DNA of 64,000 bases from Bradyrhizobium sp. CCBAU 53421 (GCF_015291625.1 NZ_CP030047.1:2914001-2978000), one strand, 5' to 3'; numbered from the stretch's first letter, positions 42,946-52,371 are shown. Made by a program: numbers and translations. Notes: generated by a model from the letters alone, not told the origin.

Positions 42946-44499
42946 CTACGATTTTGCGCCCACCTTCTCCCACAGCCAGCGCGCCACGGCATCGGGCGAC
43001 GATGATGCGTCGTTGCCGGACGCGCGCAGGTTCGCCTCACGCATCTCGGCGATGCCGATCTTGCCGAGCAGCGGCCGCAGCGCCGCCTTGAGAGCCTCGT
43101 CATCGCGCCGCTTTGGCGACAGCAGCACGATCGCGTCGTAGGGCGGGATCGCGTGCCTGTCGTCCGCGAGCGTGACCAGGTCGTATTTCGCGATCAGCCC
43201 GTCGCTGGTGTAGCCCGCGATGACGTCGACCTCGCCGGAGGCAACCGCGGCATACATGAAGTCCGGCTGCATCGTGCGCTGGGCGCGGAACGTCAGCCCG
43301 TAGCTCTTTTGGATACCGGCCCATTCCGGCCGCGAGAAGAATTCATAATCGCCGGCGATCGACATCGTCGCGGCGTGCGAGGCGAGGTCGGCGATCGAAT
43401 GGATGCCGAGCTGATCGGCGCGCTTCTTCGGCATCACCAGCGCATAGGCGTTCTCGAAGCCGAGCTCGCCGAACAGCGTGATGTCCTGCTTCGCCAGCGT
43501 CGTCCTCAGCTCGCTCAGCAGCTCGGTGCGGGGCCTGATGTCGGTGTGGTGGAACTGGTTGGCCCACAGCGTGCCGGAATAGTCGACATAGACGTCGATG
43601 TCGCCGGCCGCGAGCGCATCGAAGATCACGTTGGAGCCGAGGCCGGCGCGGGTCGTCGTCGGCAGTCCGGCCGTTTGCAGCCGCTGCGCCATCAGCGCCG
43701 ACAGCACATATTGCTCGGTGAACGTCTTGGCGCCGACGACGTAGCGCGCCTGCGGCCGCGCGATCGCGGGCACCAGCGTCGCCGCGATCAGGGCCGCGAT
43801 GCCGAGCCCGCCGAGCGCGGCGCGGGTGCGGCTGCGATTGCGCAGGCCGTTCTCGATCAGCGCCAGCAATTGGTCGACGACAAGCGCGAGCACCGCGGCG
43901 GCGAAGCAGCCGAACAGCACGAACACCCAGTTCTGGGTCTGCAGCCCCGCGAAGATGTAGTTGCCGAGGCTGGTCTGGCCGATCGGCGTCGACAGCGTCG
44001 CGGTGCCGATCACCCACACCGCGGCGGTGCGGATGCCCGCCATCATCACCGGCAGCGCCAGCGGCAGCTCGACCATGGTGAGCGATTGCCGCGGCGTCAT
44101 GCCGACGCCCTGGGCGGCTTCCAGCACCGCCGGATCGACGCCCGACAGGCCGGTGATGGTGTTGCGCAACACCGGCAGCATCGAATAGAGCGCGAGCGCC
44201 AGCACCGCCGGCAGGAAGCCGAAGGCGGAGAAGCTGAAGCCGAGCCACGCCGCGGTCAGGGCCGCGAGCGCCAGCAGCAGCGGATAGAACAGCGCGAGCA
44301 AAGCGAGACCGGGCACCGTCTGCACGATGCTGGCGAGCCCGAGCAGCGTGCCGCGCAGCACCGGCCGGTTGCGCGCGATGATCGCCAGCGGCAGGCTGAT
44401 CAGAAGTCCGAGCGCGAGCGCAGTGACGCTGACCCGGACATGATTGCCGAGATAGTCGGGCAGATGCGCAAGCGCCTCGCTCCAGCGTGGATCGCTCAT
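42946..44499 (-). CDS. ABC importer: permease fused to substrate-binding domain (OpuB/EgtU-type)
   Basis: The 517-residue protein joins two domains. Residues about 1-230 are a permease with about six membrane segments and the EAA-like loop (AAQGVGMTPRQSLTMVELPLALPVM). Residues about 250-517 are an OpuAC-type binding domain (YVVGAKTFTEQYVLSALMAQRL, DIDVYVDYSGTLW, DVIAGYTSDGLIAKYDLVTLADD). Fused proteins of this type take up glycine betaine, choline or ergothioneine. It overlaps the ATPase gene by ATGA. Confidence 0.9.
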   Translation of the reverse strand: MSDPRWSEALAHLPDYLGNHVRVSVTALALGLLISLPLAIIARNRPVLRGTLLGLASIVQTVPGLALLALFYPLLLALAALTAAWLGFSFSAFGFLPAVLALALYSMLPVLRNTITGLSGVDPAVLEAAQGVGMTPRQSLTMVELPLALPVMMAGIRTAAVWVIGTATLSTPIGQTSLGNYIFAGLQTQNWVFVLFGCFAAAVLALVVDQLLALIENGLRNRSRTRAALGGLGIAALIAATLVPAIARPQARYVVGAKTFTEQYVLSALMAQRLQTAGLPTTTRAGLGSNVIFDALAAGDIDVYVDYSGTLWANQFHHTDIRPRTELLSELRTTLAKQDITLFGELGFENAYALVMPKKRADQLGIHSIADLASHAATMSIAGDYEFFSRPEWAGIQKSYGLTFRAQRTMQPDFMYAAVASGEVDVIAGYTSDGLIAKYDLVTLADDRHAIPPYDAIVLLSPKRRDDEALKAALRPLLGKIGIAEMREANLRASGNDASSSPDAVARWLWEKVGAKS

Positions 44500-45284
44500 G
44501 CGGTGCCGTCCCGCGGCAGCAATGCGCCGAGCCGCTCCGCCTGCCGCCGCGGCGTGCGCAAGAGTTCGCCGACATAGGCGTCGGTGTTGGCCGCGAGCTC
44601 CGCTGCCGTACCCAGCGCGAGCAGCTTGCCGCCACGCATCACCGCGACCCGATCGGCCAGCAGCAGTGCCTCGGTCATGTCATGGGTGATCATGACCGTG
44701 GTCAGTCCGAGCTCGCGATGCAATGTGCGATAGTCGTCGCCGAGCGCGTCGCGGGTCAGCGGATCGAGTGCGCCGAACGGCTCGTCCATCAGCACGATGC
44801 GCGGCTTCGCAGCCAGCGCACGCGCGACGCCGACGCGCTGGCGCTGGCCGCCGGAGAGCTCGTGCGGCAGGCGGTCGCGATGTTGAGCGCGGTCGAGCCG
44901 CACGAGGTCGAGCAGTTCGTCGACCCGCGCCGAGATTTCGGCTTGCGGCCAGCCGAGCAGCTTGGGCGTGATGCCGATATTGCCGGCGACGGTGAGATGC
45001 GGAAACAACCCGCCGCTCTGGAAGACATAGCCGATGCGGCGCCGCAGCAGGATCGGGTCGATGCGGCTGACGTCTTCGCCCTCGACTGCGACCTTGCCGC
45101 GATCGGCCTCGATCAGGCGGTTGGCGAGCCGCAGCAGCGTCGTCTTGCCGGAGCCCGAGCCGCCGACGACAGCCAGGAATTCACCCTCGGCGACGTCGAG
45201 CGAGACGTCGTCGACCGCCACCACGCGACCCTTGTCAAAGCTCTTGCCGACATGCGCGTAGGCGATCAGCGGCGTTGCGGGCAT
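44496..45284 (-). CDS. ABC importer ATPase (OpuBA/ProV-type)
   Basis: The 262-residue ATPase has Walker A GGSGSGKTT, a Q-loop YVFQSGGLFPHLT, signature ELSGGQRQR and Walker B IVLMDEPFGALD, followed by ITHDMTEALLLADRV. No C-terminal CBS domains are present, unlike ProV/OpuAA, so osmotic gating by CBS is not expected. It is the first gene of a two-gene unit with the fused permease/binding protein. Confidence 0.92.
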   Translation of the reverse strand: MPATPLIAYAHVGKSFDKGRVVAVDDVSLDVAEGEFLAVVGGSGSGKTTLLRLANRLIEADRGKVAVEGEDVSRIDPILLRRRIGYVFQSGGLFPHLTVAGNIGITPKLLGWPQAEISARVDELLDLVRLDRAQHRDRLPHELSGGQRQRVGVARALAAKPRIVLMDEPFGALDPLTRDALGDDYRTLHRELGLTTVMITHDMTEALLLADRVAVMRGGKLLALGTAAELAANTDAYVGELLRTPRRQAERLGALLPRDGTA

Positions 45285-45454
45285 TCTCTAGCCATTCCTG
45301 GACGACCTCAGGTCTCTCACTATCGTGAACGACAGTGATAGCCCATAAAATGGACTTTGACTTGAGGTGCACGCGCCTGCATCACGCGGTTGCGCAGGCT
45401 GTTCCAGGTGGGCTCGCGAAGCGGGTCAGCCCCTTCGAGGGCTGTGAGCACACA

Positions 45455-45670
45455 TCACACTTCGTTCTTGGGTACGTATTTGCCCATGATGCACTTATAG
45501 CTCTGCAGGCGCCAATCGTGATACGGGCCCTTGGCGAGCCAGTCGGCGATGCCGATTTGGGCATTCACAGCGCAGGCGCCCATGGTGATGCCTGATTGGT
45601 CGCTGTTGGTGACGACCTTTTCCATGCAGAGCTGAGCATTGCAGAGAATGGCGACGAGCGTAACAAGCAT
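45455..45670 (-). CDS. Small exported hypothetical protein
   Basis: A 71-residue protein starting with a hydrophobic signal-like stretch MLVTLVAILCNAQLCMEKVV, then ITMGACAVNAQIGIADWLAKGPYHDWRLQSYKCIMGKYVPK with several Cys. I do not recognise the family. The open frame extends to 45718, but the start at 45670 puts the hydrophobic stretch at the N-terminus. The flanking gap (45671-45898) shows no other gene. Confidence 0.6.
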   Translation of the reverse strand: MLVTLVAILCNAQLCMEKVVTNSDQSGITMGACAVNAQIGIADWLAKGPYHDWRLQSYKCIMGKYVPKNEV

Positions 45671-45898
45671 GATGGTCTTTATCCGTAGGATTAACCCGGT
45701 CTGAACCGAATCATGCACGGTTCATGCCATTATCAGCGACTTTGGTGTCGCAGCCGGCAAGCCCGGGATAGTACGGCTGAGCGAATCACACGCTCGCCAG
45801 CGCGTAGCCGCACGTCCGCAGATACGCTATAGTTGATCCCCAACTACGACGTGAGATCGGGGCGAGTGAGGAACGTTGCGCGGTCGGGGGCTGCATCG

Positions 45899-46735
45899 AT
45901 GATGACGTTACCTGAGTTGGCGGCAGGTGCTTTGGAGAAGTTTCTCGCCACGCATGTCAGCCGCACCTTCGGTGCCTCGCAGGCGCGCTTTGGCGAGCTC
46001 CTGCCGGCCGCAGCCCGCATTGCGCTTGAATGCATCGGCAACAGCGATGCGCTCTACCACAATGTCGAGCACACGATGCTGGTCACGCTGGCCGGGCATG
46101 ACATCATCCGCGGTCGCGCGCTGCACACCCATGTCACCGCGGAGGACTACACCCATACGATCATCGCCTGCCTGACGCACGACATCGGCTATGTGCGCGG
46201 CCTGCTGAAGGGCGATGGACCGGATGGTTATGTCATCGATGCCTCCGGCAAGAAGGTCGTGCTGCCGCGCGGCTCGTCGGATGCCGGCCTGATGCCGTAT
46301 CATGTCGACCGCTCGAAGCTCTATGTGCTCGACAGGCTCGAGGCCGTGCTTCCGCTCGATCGCGAGCGCGTCGCGCGCAACATCGAGGGGACGCGGTTTC
46401 CGGCGCCGGAAGGCCAGCAGTATGACGACGAGGCGGCGATCGTCCGGGCCGCCGATTTCATCGGGCAGCTCGGCGATCCCAACTACATCAGGAAAGCCAA
46501 CGCGCTCTATCACGAGTTCGAGGAGGTCGGCATCAACCGCCAGCTCGGCTATGAATCGCCGGCCGACATCGTCGACCGCTATCCGCAGTTCTACTGGAAT
46601 ATGGTTGCGCCGCACATCCAGGGCGCCATCAACTGTCTGAACATGACGGCAAGCGGCCGTCAGTGGATCGCGAACCTCTACAGCAACGTCTTTCGCGCCG
46701 AGCGCGAGGTCACCCTGTCCGGCCCGCAGATCTGA
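45899..46735 (+). CDS. HD-domain phosphohydrolase
   Basis: A 278-residue soluble protein with HD-type metal ligands: YHNVEHTMLVTLAGHD (His54, His58), then CLTHDIGYVRG with the His94-Asp95 doublet. HD enzymes hydrolyse nucleotides or phosphoesters, including cyclic nucleotides; the spacing resembles PDE-like members. ATG 45899 (or 45902) is chosen where conservation seems to start; the frame extends to 45833. Substrate unknown. Confidence 0.78.
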   Translation: MMTLPELAAGALEKFLATHVSRTFGASQARFGELLPAAARIALECIGNSDALYHNVEHTMLVTLAGHDIIRGRALHTHVTAEDYTHTIIACLTHDIGYVRGLLKGDGPDGYVIDASGKKVVLPRGSSDAGLMPYHVDRSKLYVLDRLEAVLPLDRERVARNIEGTRFPAPEGQQYDDEAAIVRAADFIGQLGDPNYIRKANALYHEFEEVGINRQLGYESPADIVDRYPQFYWNMVAPHIQGAINCLNMTASGRQWIANLYSNVFRAEREVTLSGPQI

Positions 46736-46899
46736 CGCAAGGCGCCAGCGGCGCGGCGTTTCGGCGCGGCTAGCGCTGCGGTCCCCCGTCGATTGCGGGG
46801 CGTCCACATTTCAGCCTGCTTCATCGTTGCACAGTCCATGGAAATCGGCGACCTTGCGCCATGGACCTCTCCATTGACCGTGTTCTCGACCGCTTCAGC

Positions 46900-47571
46900 A
46901 TGATCTCCCGTTTCGCTCAGTTGATTGCGATTGCCGTCGTCTGCTGGCCTGCGCTCGCAATTGCCGCCGGCCCGGTCTACGACGTCGACCTGTATGCGTT
47001 GATGTCGGGCACCTGCCGCAATGTCACCGTTGCCGGCCGCAACTATACCTGCAAGGCGGTGGCCTATTTCCACACCCTGCGCGGCCGTTCCGAATTCACC
47101 GTGGTGCTGGACGATCCTGCCGACAAGAGCCACATCGTCTCGTTCTCCGGCGAGAGCACCGAACGCACCCAGGACAATCTGTTCGAGCTTTCGGTCGACC
47201 GCATGTTGTTGAAGTCGAGCGACCGTCCGCGCGTCGATGGTTTGCCGGTGCCGCTGGTGGAGACGTCGACAGGCTCCTGCCGCCAGGTCGGAAGCTTCAT
47301 CACGCGGCAGGTGTCCACCATCACCTGCGCCGCCACCGACCAAAGCGGCAAGAGGTACGAGCTGAGCTTCGAGTCGGACGGCTCGCCGATGACCCTGCGC
47401 CGGCTGCGGCAATCGACGCTGCCGTCGGAGCGGCAGCGGGCGCGTCAGATCGCGCAGCTCGAATGCCGCCTCAAGGCGCGGGCCGCGCAGGTCCTGCCGC
47501 GCGACACGACGGCCTTCATGATCCGTTGTCTTGGTGAGGACGACGGCAAGCCGGCCGGCGAACAGCGATAG
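46900..47571 (+). CDS. Exported hypothetical protein
   Basis: A 223-residue protein with a signal peptide (RFAQLIAIAVVCWPALAIAAG). The mature part has Cys pairs in GTCRNVTVAGRNYTCKAVAYFHT and SCRQVGSFITRQVSTITCAATD, suggesting disulfides in a beta-rich fold. I do not recognise the family. The ATG 46900 precedes the signal peptide directly; an in-frame ATG at 46861 would add 13 residues. Confidence 0.7.
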   Translation: MISRFAQLIAIAVVCWPALAIAAGPVYDVDLYALMSGTCRNVTVAGRNYTCKAVAYFHTLRGRSEFTVVLDDPADKSHIVSFSGESTERTQDNLFELSVDRMLLKSSDRPRVDGLPVPLVETSTGSCRQVGSFITRQVSTITCAATDQSGKRYELSFESDGSPMTLRRLRQSTLPSERQRARQIAQLECRLKARAAQVLPRDTTAFMIRCLGEDDGKPAGEQR

Positions 47572-47610
47572 CGGCGCCCGGCGTTGCTGAGCAAGTTCGA
47601 GGAGAATTCG

Positions 47611-47883
47611 ATGCGCCTGAAAGTCACCATCATTGCCGCCATCGGCGTTGGCATCGCCGGGCCCGCCGCCGCGCAGATGTACGATCCGAACTATCCGGTG
47701 TGCCTGGAAGTCTATGGCGGCAGGCTGACGCCCGAGTACATCGATTGCAGCTTCACGTCGCTTCCGCAATGCCAGGCAACGGCGTCCGGACGATCGGCGA
47801 CATGCTCGGTCAATCCCTTCTATAAAGGTCCCAAAAAGCCGACCAGGGAGCGGGGGCAACGACAACGTCAGCCCGCCAACTAG
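47611..47883 (+). CDS. DUF3551 small secreted protein, copy 1
   Basis: A 90-residue protein with a signal peptide (MRLKVTIIAAIGVGIAGPAAA) and the DUF3551 pattern YPVCLEVYG...YIDCSFTSLPQCQATASGRSATCSVNPFY, with four conserved Cys. GAGGAG 8 bases before the ATG sets the start. The family is abundant in Bradyrhizobium, with no known function. A second copy follows 110 bp downstream. Confidence 0.88.
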   Translation: MRLKVTIIAAIGVGIAGPAAAQMYDPNYPVCLEVYGGRLTPEYIDCSFTSLPQCQATASGRSATCSVNPFYKGPKKPTRERGQRQRQPAN

Positions 47884-47993
47884 CGCTCACGTATTGTCGT
47901 CTGATGCGATGGTCGGCATGGCCGTCGCGTCGCTGGTGCCGTGGCCAACTCCGGCTGTTCTGGGGGAACCTTCCGAGCCACAAGGAGAGACCG

Positions 47994-48269
47994 ATGCGCC
48001 TGAAACTGTTCGCGATCGCCGCAGCTGCGGTCGCCGTGGCCGGACCTGCCGCCGGGCAGGCCTACGATCCGAACTATCCGGTGTGCATGCATGTCTATGG
48101 CGGCGGCCGATTCGGCGGTGGCAATTACATCGATTGCAGCTTCACCTCGATCCCGCAGTGCCAGGCGTCCGCGTCGGGCCGCGGTGCGATGTGCTCCGTG
48201 AATCCCTTCTTCGCGCCGCCATCGCCTCCGAAGCGCCGGGTGCACCGCGGGCGGCGTCCCGCCGATTGA
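47994..48269 (+). CDS. DUF3551 small secreted protein, copy 2
   Basis: A 91-residue paralogue of the preceding gene: signal peptide MRLKLFAIAAAAVAVAGPAAG, then YPVCMHVYGGGRFGGGNYIDCSFTSIPQCQASASGRGAMCSVNPFF and a basic tail. The ribosome site is AAGGAGA before ATG 47994. The pair most likely arose by tandem duplication. Confidence 0.88.
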   Translation: MRLKLFAIAAAAVAVAGPAAGQAYDPNYPVCMHVYGGGRFGGGNYIDCSFTSIPQCQASASGRGAMCSVNPFFAPPSPPKRRVHRGRRPAD

Positions 48270-48300
48270 CGCGGCAAAGGACCAAGCGAGTCAAACGCCG

Positions 48301-48338
48301 GCCGCAGGACCGCGTCGGGGGGAGTCCGACCCTGCGGC
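48301..48338 (+). terminator. Hairpin after DUF3551 copy 2
   Basis: GCCGCAGG / CCTGCGGC (8 bp) enclosing GTCGG / CCGAC (5 bp) with a 5-base bulge, 32 bp after the stop. No U-tract, so intrinsic termination is uncertain. The rest of 48339-48564 shows no gene. Confidence 0.45.
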
Positions 48339-48564
48339 TATCTCCGGTGGCGGGCGCCGTATCAGGCAGACGTTAACGAATCTTCACGATAATGCGGGTT
48401 CCCTGACGGCAGCGTTCGGCAAGATCGACACCCGTCTCGAATTCGGCCACAACTAACGCGATAGTTACATATTCTGTTGCTGGATTCGTCTCGACGGGAC
48501 GCGCCCTCGCCAGGACCGGCCTGGTCGACGGCAACCGGATCGCGTCAAGACTTGAAGGAATTCC

Positions 48565-51500
48565 ATGACGGCAAGCTGGGTCAATTCCCTGGTCGACAGC
48601 GGCATCAAGTCCGACATGCTCAACTTTGCTGCGGACGGCGTCTTCACCGATGCTGAAGCCATCCAGTTGCTGGCGGACGTCGCCAATCGCGGCAGTGTCA
48701 CCCAGAATGAGCTGAATTCGCTGCAGCTGATTGCGGCCAATCTGAACAGCGGCCTCACCACGTCGGACTATGTCTCCCATCTTTTCATCCAGCTCGTTGA
48801 TGGGAATCCGGCGAATGCCACCTGGACCGGGGGCGGCACGACCCACGTCACGCTCGGCAATCTGCAGGTCGGCACGACGTCGACGCAGATGTCGGAACTG
48901 ATCGGAAAGTGGTTCCAGGGGACCGACCTGCCGGACCCGACCTTGCCGCCCGATGCGGGCGGGAGCGGCTGGACATTGAAGGGCTACAGCGCGGTTGTCG
49001 GGCCGTTATATTCTTCGGCGGGCGCGGCCACCGTCAACGACATCTGTCAGGGCGCGGATGGCGATTGCGAACTGATGTCGGGATTGATCGACGTCGTCGT
49101 CTTTCATCCTCAGGTCATGAGTTCCATGATCGTGGACAATGGAAACGGCACCTATGGCGTGCGCTTCTATGTCAATGGTCAGGAGACATGGGAGACCGTC
49201 AATGACGAGTTTCCAGTCGTCAGTGGCACCGAGCTTGACTATGGCCACAATTACAATGAGCAACCCACGGCGATGTGGGTTGCCTTGGTGGAAAAGGCTT
49301 ACGCGCAGCTCAGTTCGTCGGGACAGATTGGACACCCGGCCGTCAACAGCTACAACAACATCTCCGCCGATCCCCCGACGGACGTCCTGGAGAATCTGAC
49401 CGACGCGACGAGCGTCAACTATTACCTGAGCAGTTCATCGTCCTGGTACAGCGACAAGTCTCTCTATATCTCGGCCCTCGCCAACCACGACGACGTCATC
49501 CTCGAGATTCCCTCGACGTCTCCGTACACGTATGACAGTGCCGGAAACATTCAGCTGGTTCCGGACCACGCTTTCGGGGTCGTCGGCTACGACAGCGCGA
49601 CGGGCAATTTCATTGTCCGCAATCCATGGGGGAACAGCTATCCTGGCCAAAACTGGAATGTGCAGTTCGAAGTCTCGCTGACACAGATCGCCAGCGAGGG
49701 CGGCGACTTCGTCATCGACAATTCCGGCGTCGTCGACGTCGCGCCCACCGTGGTCGCGTCAAACATAACCGGCCGCGTGCAAACCTCGATTGCGGCGTCG
49801 TCGATGTTCTATGTGACGAGCGGTACTCTGCCCGTCATCGAATATGCGCTTTGGGACTCCACGGGTAACGGGCACTTCACCGTGGGCGGAGTGGCGCAGC
49901 CGAACGGGGTCGAGATCGACGTCGCCGCTTCACAATGGTCGAGCATTGCCTATCAGTTCGGTCCCGCGAGCGACACGCTGTGGGTGGAGGCGTTCAACGG
50001 CGTGTTCTGGAGCGCCTGGACCCAATTCACGGCAATTCCTGAAGGGCCCGTGGTGACGGCCGCAAACGTGACGGCAACGCACGGCCAGAGCTTTGCCGTG
50101 TCCTCGCTGTTCACCTATTCCGACCCGTTCGGCCTCGCAGCCACCCAATACGATGTCTGGGACACCGGCACCGGTGGCGGCCACTTCGTCCTGAACGGGG
50201 TGGCGCTTGCCGCCAATCAGGACAACTACATCACGGCCGCGCAGCTGTCGTCATTGACCTATCAATCCGGCTCCGGCGCGGACACGCTCTGGATTCGGGT
50301 CAACGACAGCACGGTATGGGGACAATGGTCGAGCGCCTTCACCGTCACCGCGCCGGTCGACAACGGTCCTGTCGAGGCAGTGTCGAACATTGTCGCGACT
50401 CATGGCCAGAGCTATGCGGCCACATCCTTGTTCACCTACAGCGATCCGTTCAACAGTCCTGCAACCCTCTATGACGTCTGGGACACCGGCACAGGTGGCG
50501 GCCACTTCGTCCTGAACGGGGTGGCGCTTCCCGCCAACCAGGACAACTACGTTACGCCCGCCCAACTGGCCCAGTTGAGCTATCAATCGGGGTCCGGCGT
50601 CGACACGCTCTGGATCCGCGCCAATGACGGCACGGTGTGGGGGGCGTGGTCGAGCCCCTTCACCGTCAATGCGCCGGTTGACAGCGGGCCGGTCGAGACG
50701 GTGTCGAACATCGTCGCACCCCACGGCCAGAGCTATGCGGCTTCGTCGCTGTTCACCTACAGCGATCCCTTCAACAGCCCTGCAACCCAGTACGATGTCT
50801 GGGATAGCGGCACCGTCGGCGGCCACTTCCTCCTGAACGGCGTGGCGCTGCCGGCCAACCAGGACAACTACATCACGGCCGCCCAGCTGGCGTCGCTGAC
50901 CTATCAATCGGGCTCCGGCGTCGACACGCTCTGGATCCGCGCCAATGACGGCACCGTGTGGGGGGCGTGGTCGAGCGCCTTCACCGTCAATGCGCCAGTC
51001 GACAGCGGACCGGTCGAGACGGTGTCGAACATCGTCGCACCGCACGGCCAGAGCTATGCGGCTTCGTCGCTGTTCACCTACAGCGATCCCTTCAACAGCC
51101 CCGCGACCCAATATGATGTCTGGAACACGGGCACAGGTGGTGGGCATTTCCTGCTAAACGGGGTGGCGCTTGCCGCCAACCAGGACAACTACATCACGGC
51201 CGCGCAGCTGGCGTCATTGACCTATCAATCCGGCTCGGGGACCGACATCCTCTGGATCCGGGCCAATGACGGCACGCTGTGGGGCGCGTGGTCGAGCGCC
51301 TTCACTGTCACTGCTCCGGTTGACAGCGGACCCGTCGAGACGGTGTCGAACATCGTTGCTGCCCACGGCCAGAGCTATGCAGCCTCGTCGCTGTTCACCT
51401 ACAGCGATCCGTTCGGCAGTGCTGCGACCCAGTATGACGTCTGGGACACCGGTACAGGTGGCGGGCACTTCGCTCTCAACGGGGTGGCACTTTCGGCGAA

Positions 51501-52338
51501 CCAGGACAACTACGTCACGGCAGCCCAGCTGGCGTCGCTGAGCTATCAATCGGGCTCGGGCGCCGACACGCTATGGGTCCGCGCCAACGACGGCACCGTC
51601 TGGGGATCATGGTCAAGTGCTTTCACCGTGACCGCGCCGCTCGACAGCGGTCCGGTCGTGACCCCGACCAATTCAAGCACGTTGTCCGTTCAAGGCCAGA
51701 CGTTCTCGGTATCCTCGCTCTTCACCTATTCGGATCCGTTCGGCAGTTCCGCGACATCGTATGATGTCTGGAATAGTGGAGGCGGCAACGGCTACTTCAC
51801 ACTGAACGGTGTTGCGCTCGGAGCAAATCAGGGCAACGTCATCTCGGTTTCGCAGCTCTCCCAGCTCGCGTATCACGTCGGATCGGGCACCGACACGCTC
51901 TGGATAAAGGCCAATGACGGAACCGTCTGGGGCGCCTGGTCCAGCGCCTTCACGATCAGCGATCCCTCGATCATTCCGGCCGGACAGACCCTCGAGCTTG
52001 CGTCGGCGAGTACGGCGCAAATCTCCTTTGCATCAGACACCGGAACACTGAAGCTCGATGACCCCACAGGCTTCTCCGGTACTGTCGCGGGCATGAGCGG
52101 AGCCGACGCGATCGATTTCGCCACTATCGATTTTGCTGCCGGGCAAACCGTGGCCTTTGCCGGCAACGCCGCGGGCGGATCGATCACCGTCTCGGACGGC
52201 GTCCACGCCGCCAGCATCGCTTTGCTCGGGAACTACATGGCATCCACCTTCGTCGCCGCAAGCGATGGACATGGCGGCACCAGCATCACGGTGCATCCGG
52301 ATCAGGTCGCGACGCTTGCCCCGCCGCAACATGCTTGA
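48565..52338 (+). CDS. Calpain-like cysteine protease with tandem repeats, probably exported
   Basis: A 1257-residue protein. Residues about 155-390 carry calpain (C2) motifs: NDICQGADGDCELMSGLIDVV with Cys168, MWVALVEKAYAQL, DHAFGVVGYD with His335, and VRNPWGNSYPGQNW with Asn353, so the Cys/His/Asn triad looks complete. Residues about 410-1132 are one degenerate and six good copies of a 107-residue unit (LFTYSDPF..YDVWDTGTGGGHFVLNGV..NQDNYITAAQL..YQSGSGVDTLWIRANDGTVWGAWSSAFTV). The last 120 residues (LKLDDPTGFSGTVAGM...DAIDF) resemble C-termini of type I-exported proteins. No N-terminal signal peptide is seen. It stands alone, with no export gene beside it. Confidence 0.82.
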   Translation: MTASWVNSLVDSGIKSDMLNFAADGVFTDAEAIQLLADVANRGSVTQNELNSLQLIAANLNSGLTTSDYVSHLFIQLVDGNPANATWTGGGTTHVTLGNLQVGTTSTQMSELIGKWFQGTDLPDPTLPPDAGGSGWTLKGYSAVVGPLYSSAGAATVNDICQGADGDCELMSGLIDVVVFHPQVMSSMIVDNGNGTYGVRFYVNGQETWETVNDEFPVVSGTELDYGHNYNEQPTAMWVALVEKAYAQLSSSGQIGHPAVNSYNNISADPPTDVLENLTDATSVNYYLSSSSSWYSDKSLYISALANHDDVILEIPSTSPYTYDSAGNIQLVPDHAFGVVGYDSATGNFIVRNPWGNSYPGQNWNVQFEVSLTQIASEGGDFVIDNSGVVDVAPTVVASNITGRVQTSIAASSMFYVTSGTLPVIEYALWDSTGNGHFTVGGVAQPNGVEIDVAASQWSSIAYQFGPASDTLWVEAFNGVFWSAWTQFTAIPEGPVVTAANVTATHGQSFAVSSLFTYSDPFGLAATQYDVWDTGTGGGHFVLNGVALAANQDNYITAAQLSSLTYQSGSGADTLWIRVNDSTVWGQWSSAFTVTAPVDNGPVEAVSNIVATHGQSYAATSLFTYSDPFNSPATLYDVWDTGTGGGHFVLNGVALPANQDNYVTPAQLAQLSYQSGSGVDTLWIRANDGTVWGAWSSPFTVNAPVDSGPVETVSNIVAPHGQSYAASSLFTYSDPFNSPATQYDVWDSGTVGGHFLLNGVALPANQDNYITAAQLASLTYQSGSGVDTLWIRANDGTVWGAWSSAFTVNAPVDSGPVETVSNIVAPHGQSYAASSLFTYSDPFNSPATQYDVWNTGTGGGHFLLNGVALAANQDNYITAAQLASLTYQSGSGTDILWIRANDGTLWGAWSSAFTVTAPVDSGPVETVSNIVAAHGQSYAASSLFTYSDPFGSAATQYDVWDTGTGGGHFALNGVALSANQDNYVTAAQLASLSYQSGSGADTLWVRANDGTVWGSWSSAFTVTAPLDSGPVVTPTNSSTLSVQGQTFSVSSLFTYSDPFGSSATSYDVWNSGGGNGYFTLNGVALGANQGNVISVSQLSQLAYHVGSGTDTLWIKANDGTVWGAWSSAFTISDPSIIPAGQTLELASASTAQISFASDTGTLKLDDPTGFSGTVAGMSGADAIDFATIDFAAGQTVAFAGNAAGGSITVSDGVHAASIALLGNYMASTFVAASDGHGGTSITVHPDQVATLAPPQHA
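50110..51960 (+). repeat. Six tandem ~321-bp repeats inside the calpain-like gene
   Basis: The motif TTCACCTA(C/T) opens copies at 50110, 50431, 50752, 51073, 51394 and 51721; the first four intervals are exactly 321 bp and the last is 327 bp. Central copies are nearly identical in DNA, outer ones less so, and an older degenerate unit precedes them (about 49790-50109). Confidence 0.95.
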
Positions 52339-52371
52339 GCGGGGCTGCTGCTCCAACCCGTGGCCGCCTGC

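Noticed and set aside
45318..45341. CTATC..GATAG dyad upstream of the OpuB-type ATPase gene
   Set aside because: Arms are only 5 bp with a 12-bp spacer; too weak to call an operator.
48373..48846. Minus-strand open frame of 157 codons at the start of the calpain-like gene
   Set aside because: Mostly antisense to the supported gene, with no motif and no ribosome site.
50110..51960. Tandem repeats considered as a CRISPR-like array
   Set aside because: Units are 321 bp, contiguous, without spacers, and in frame within one gene.
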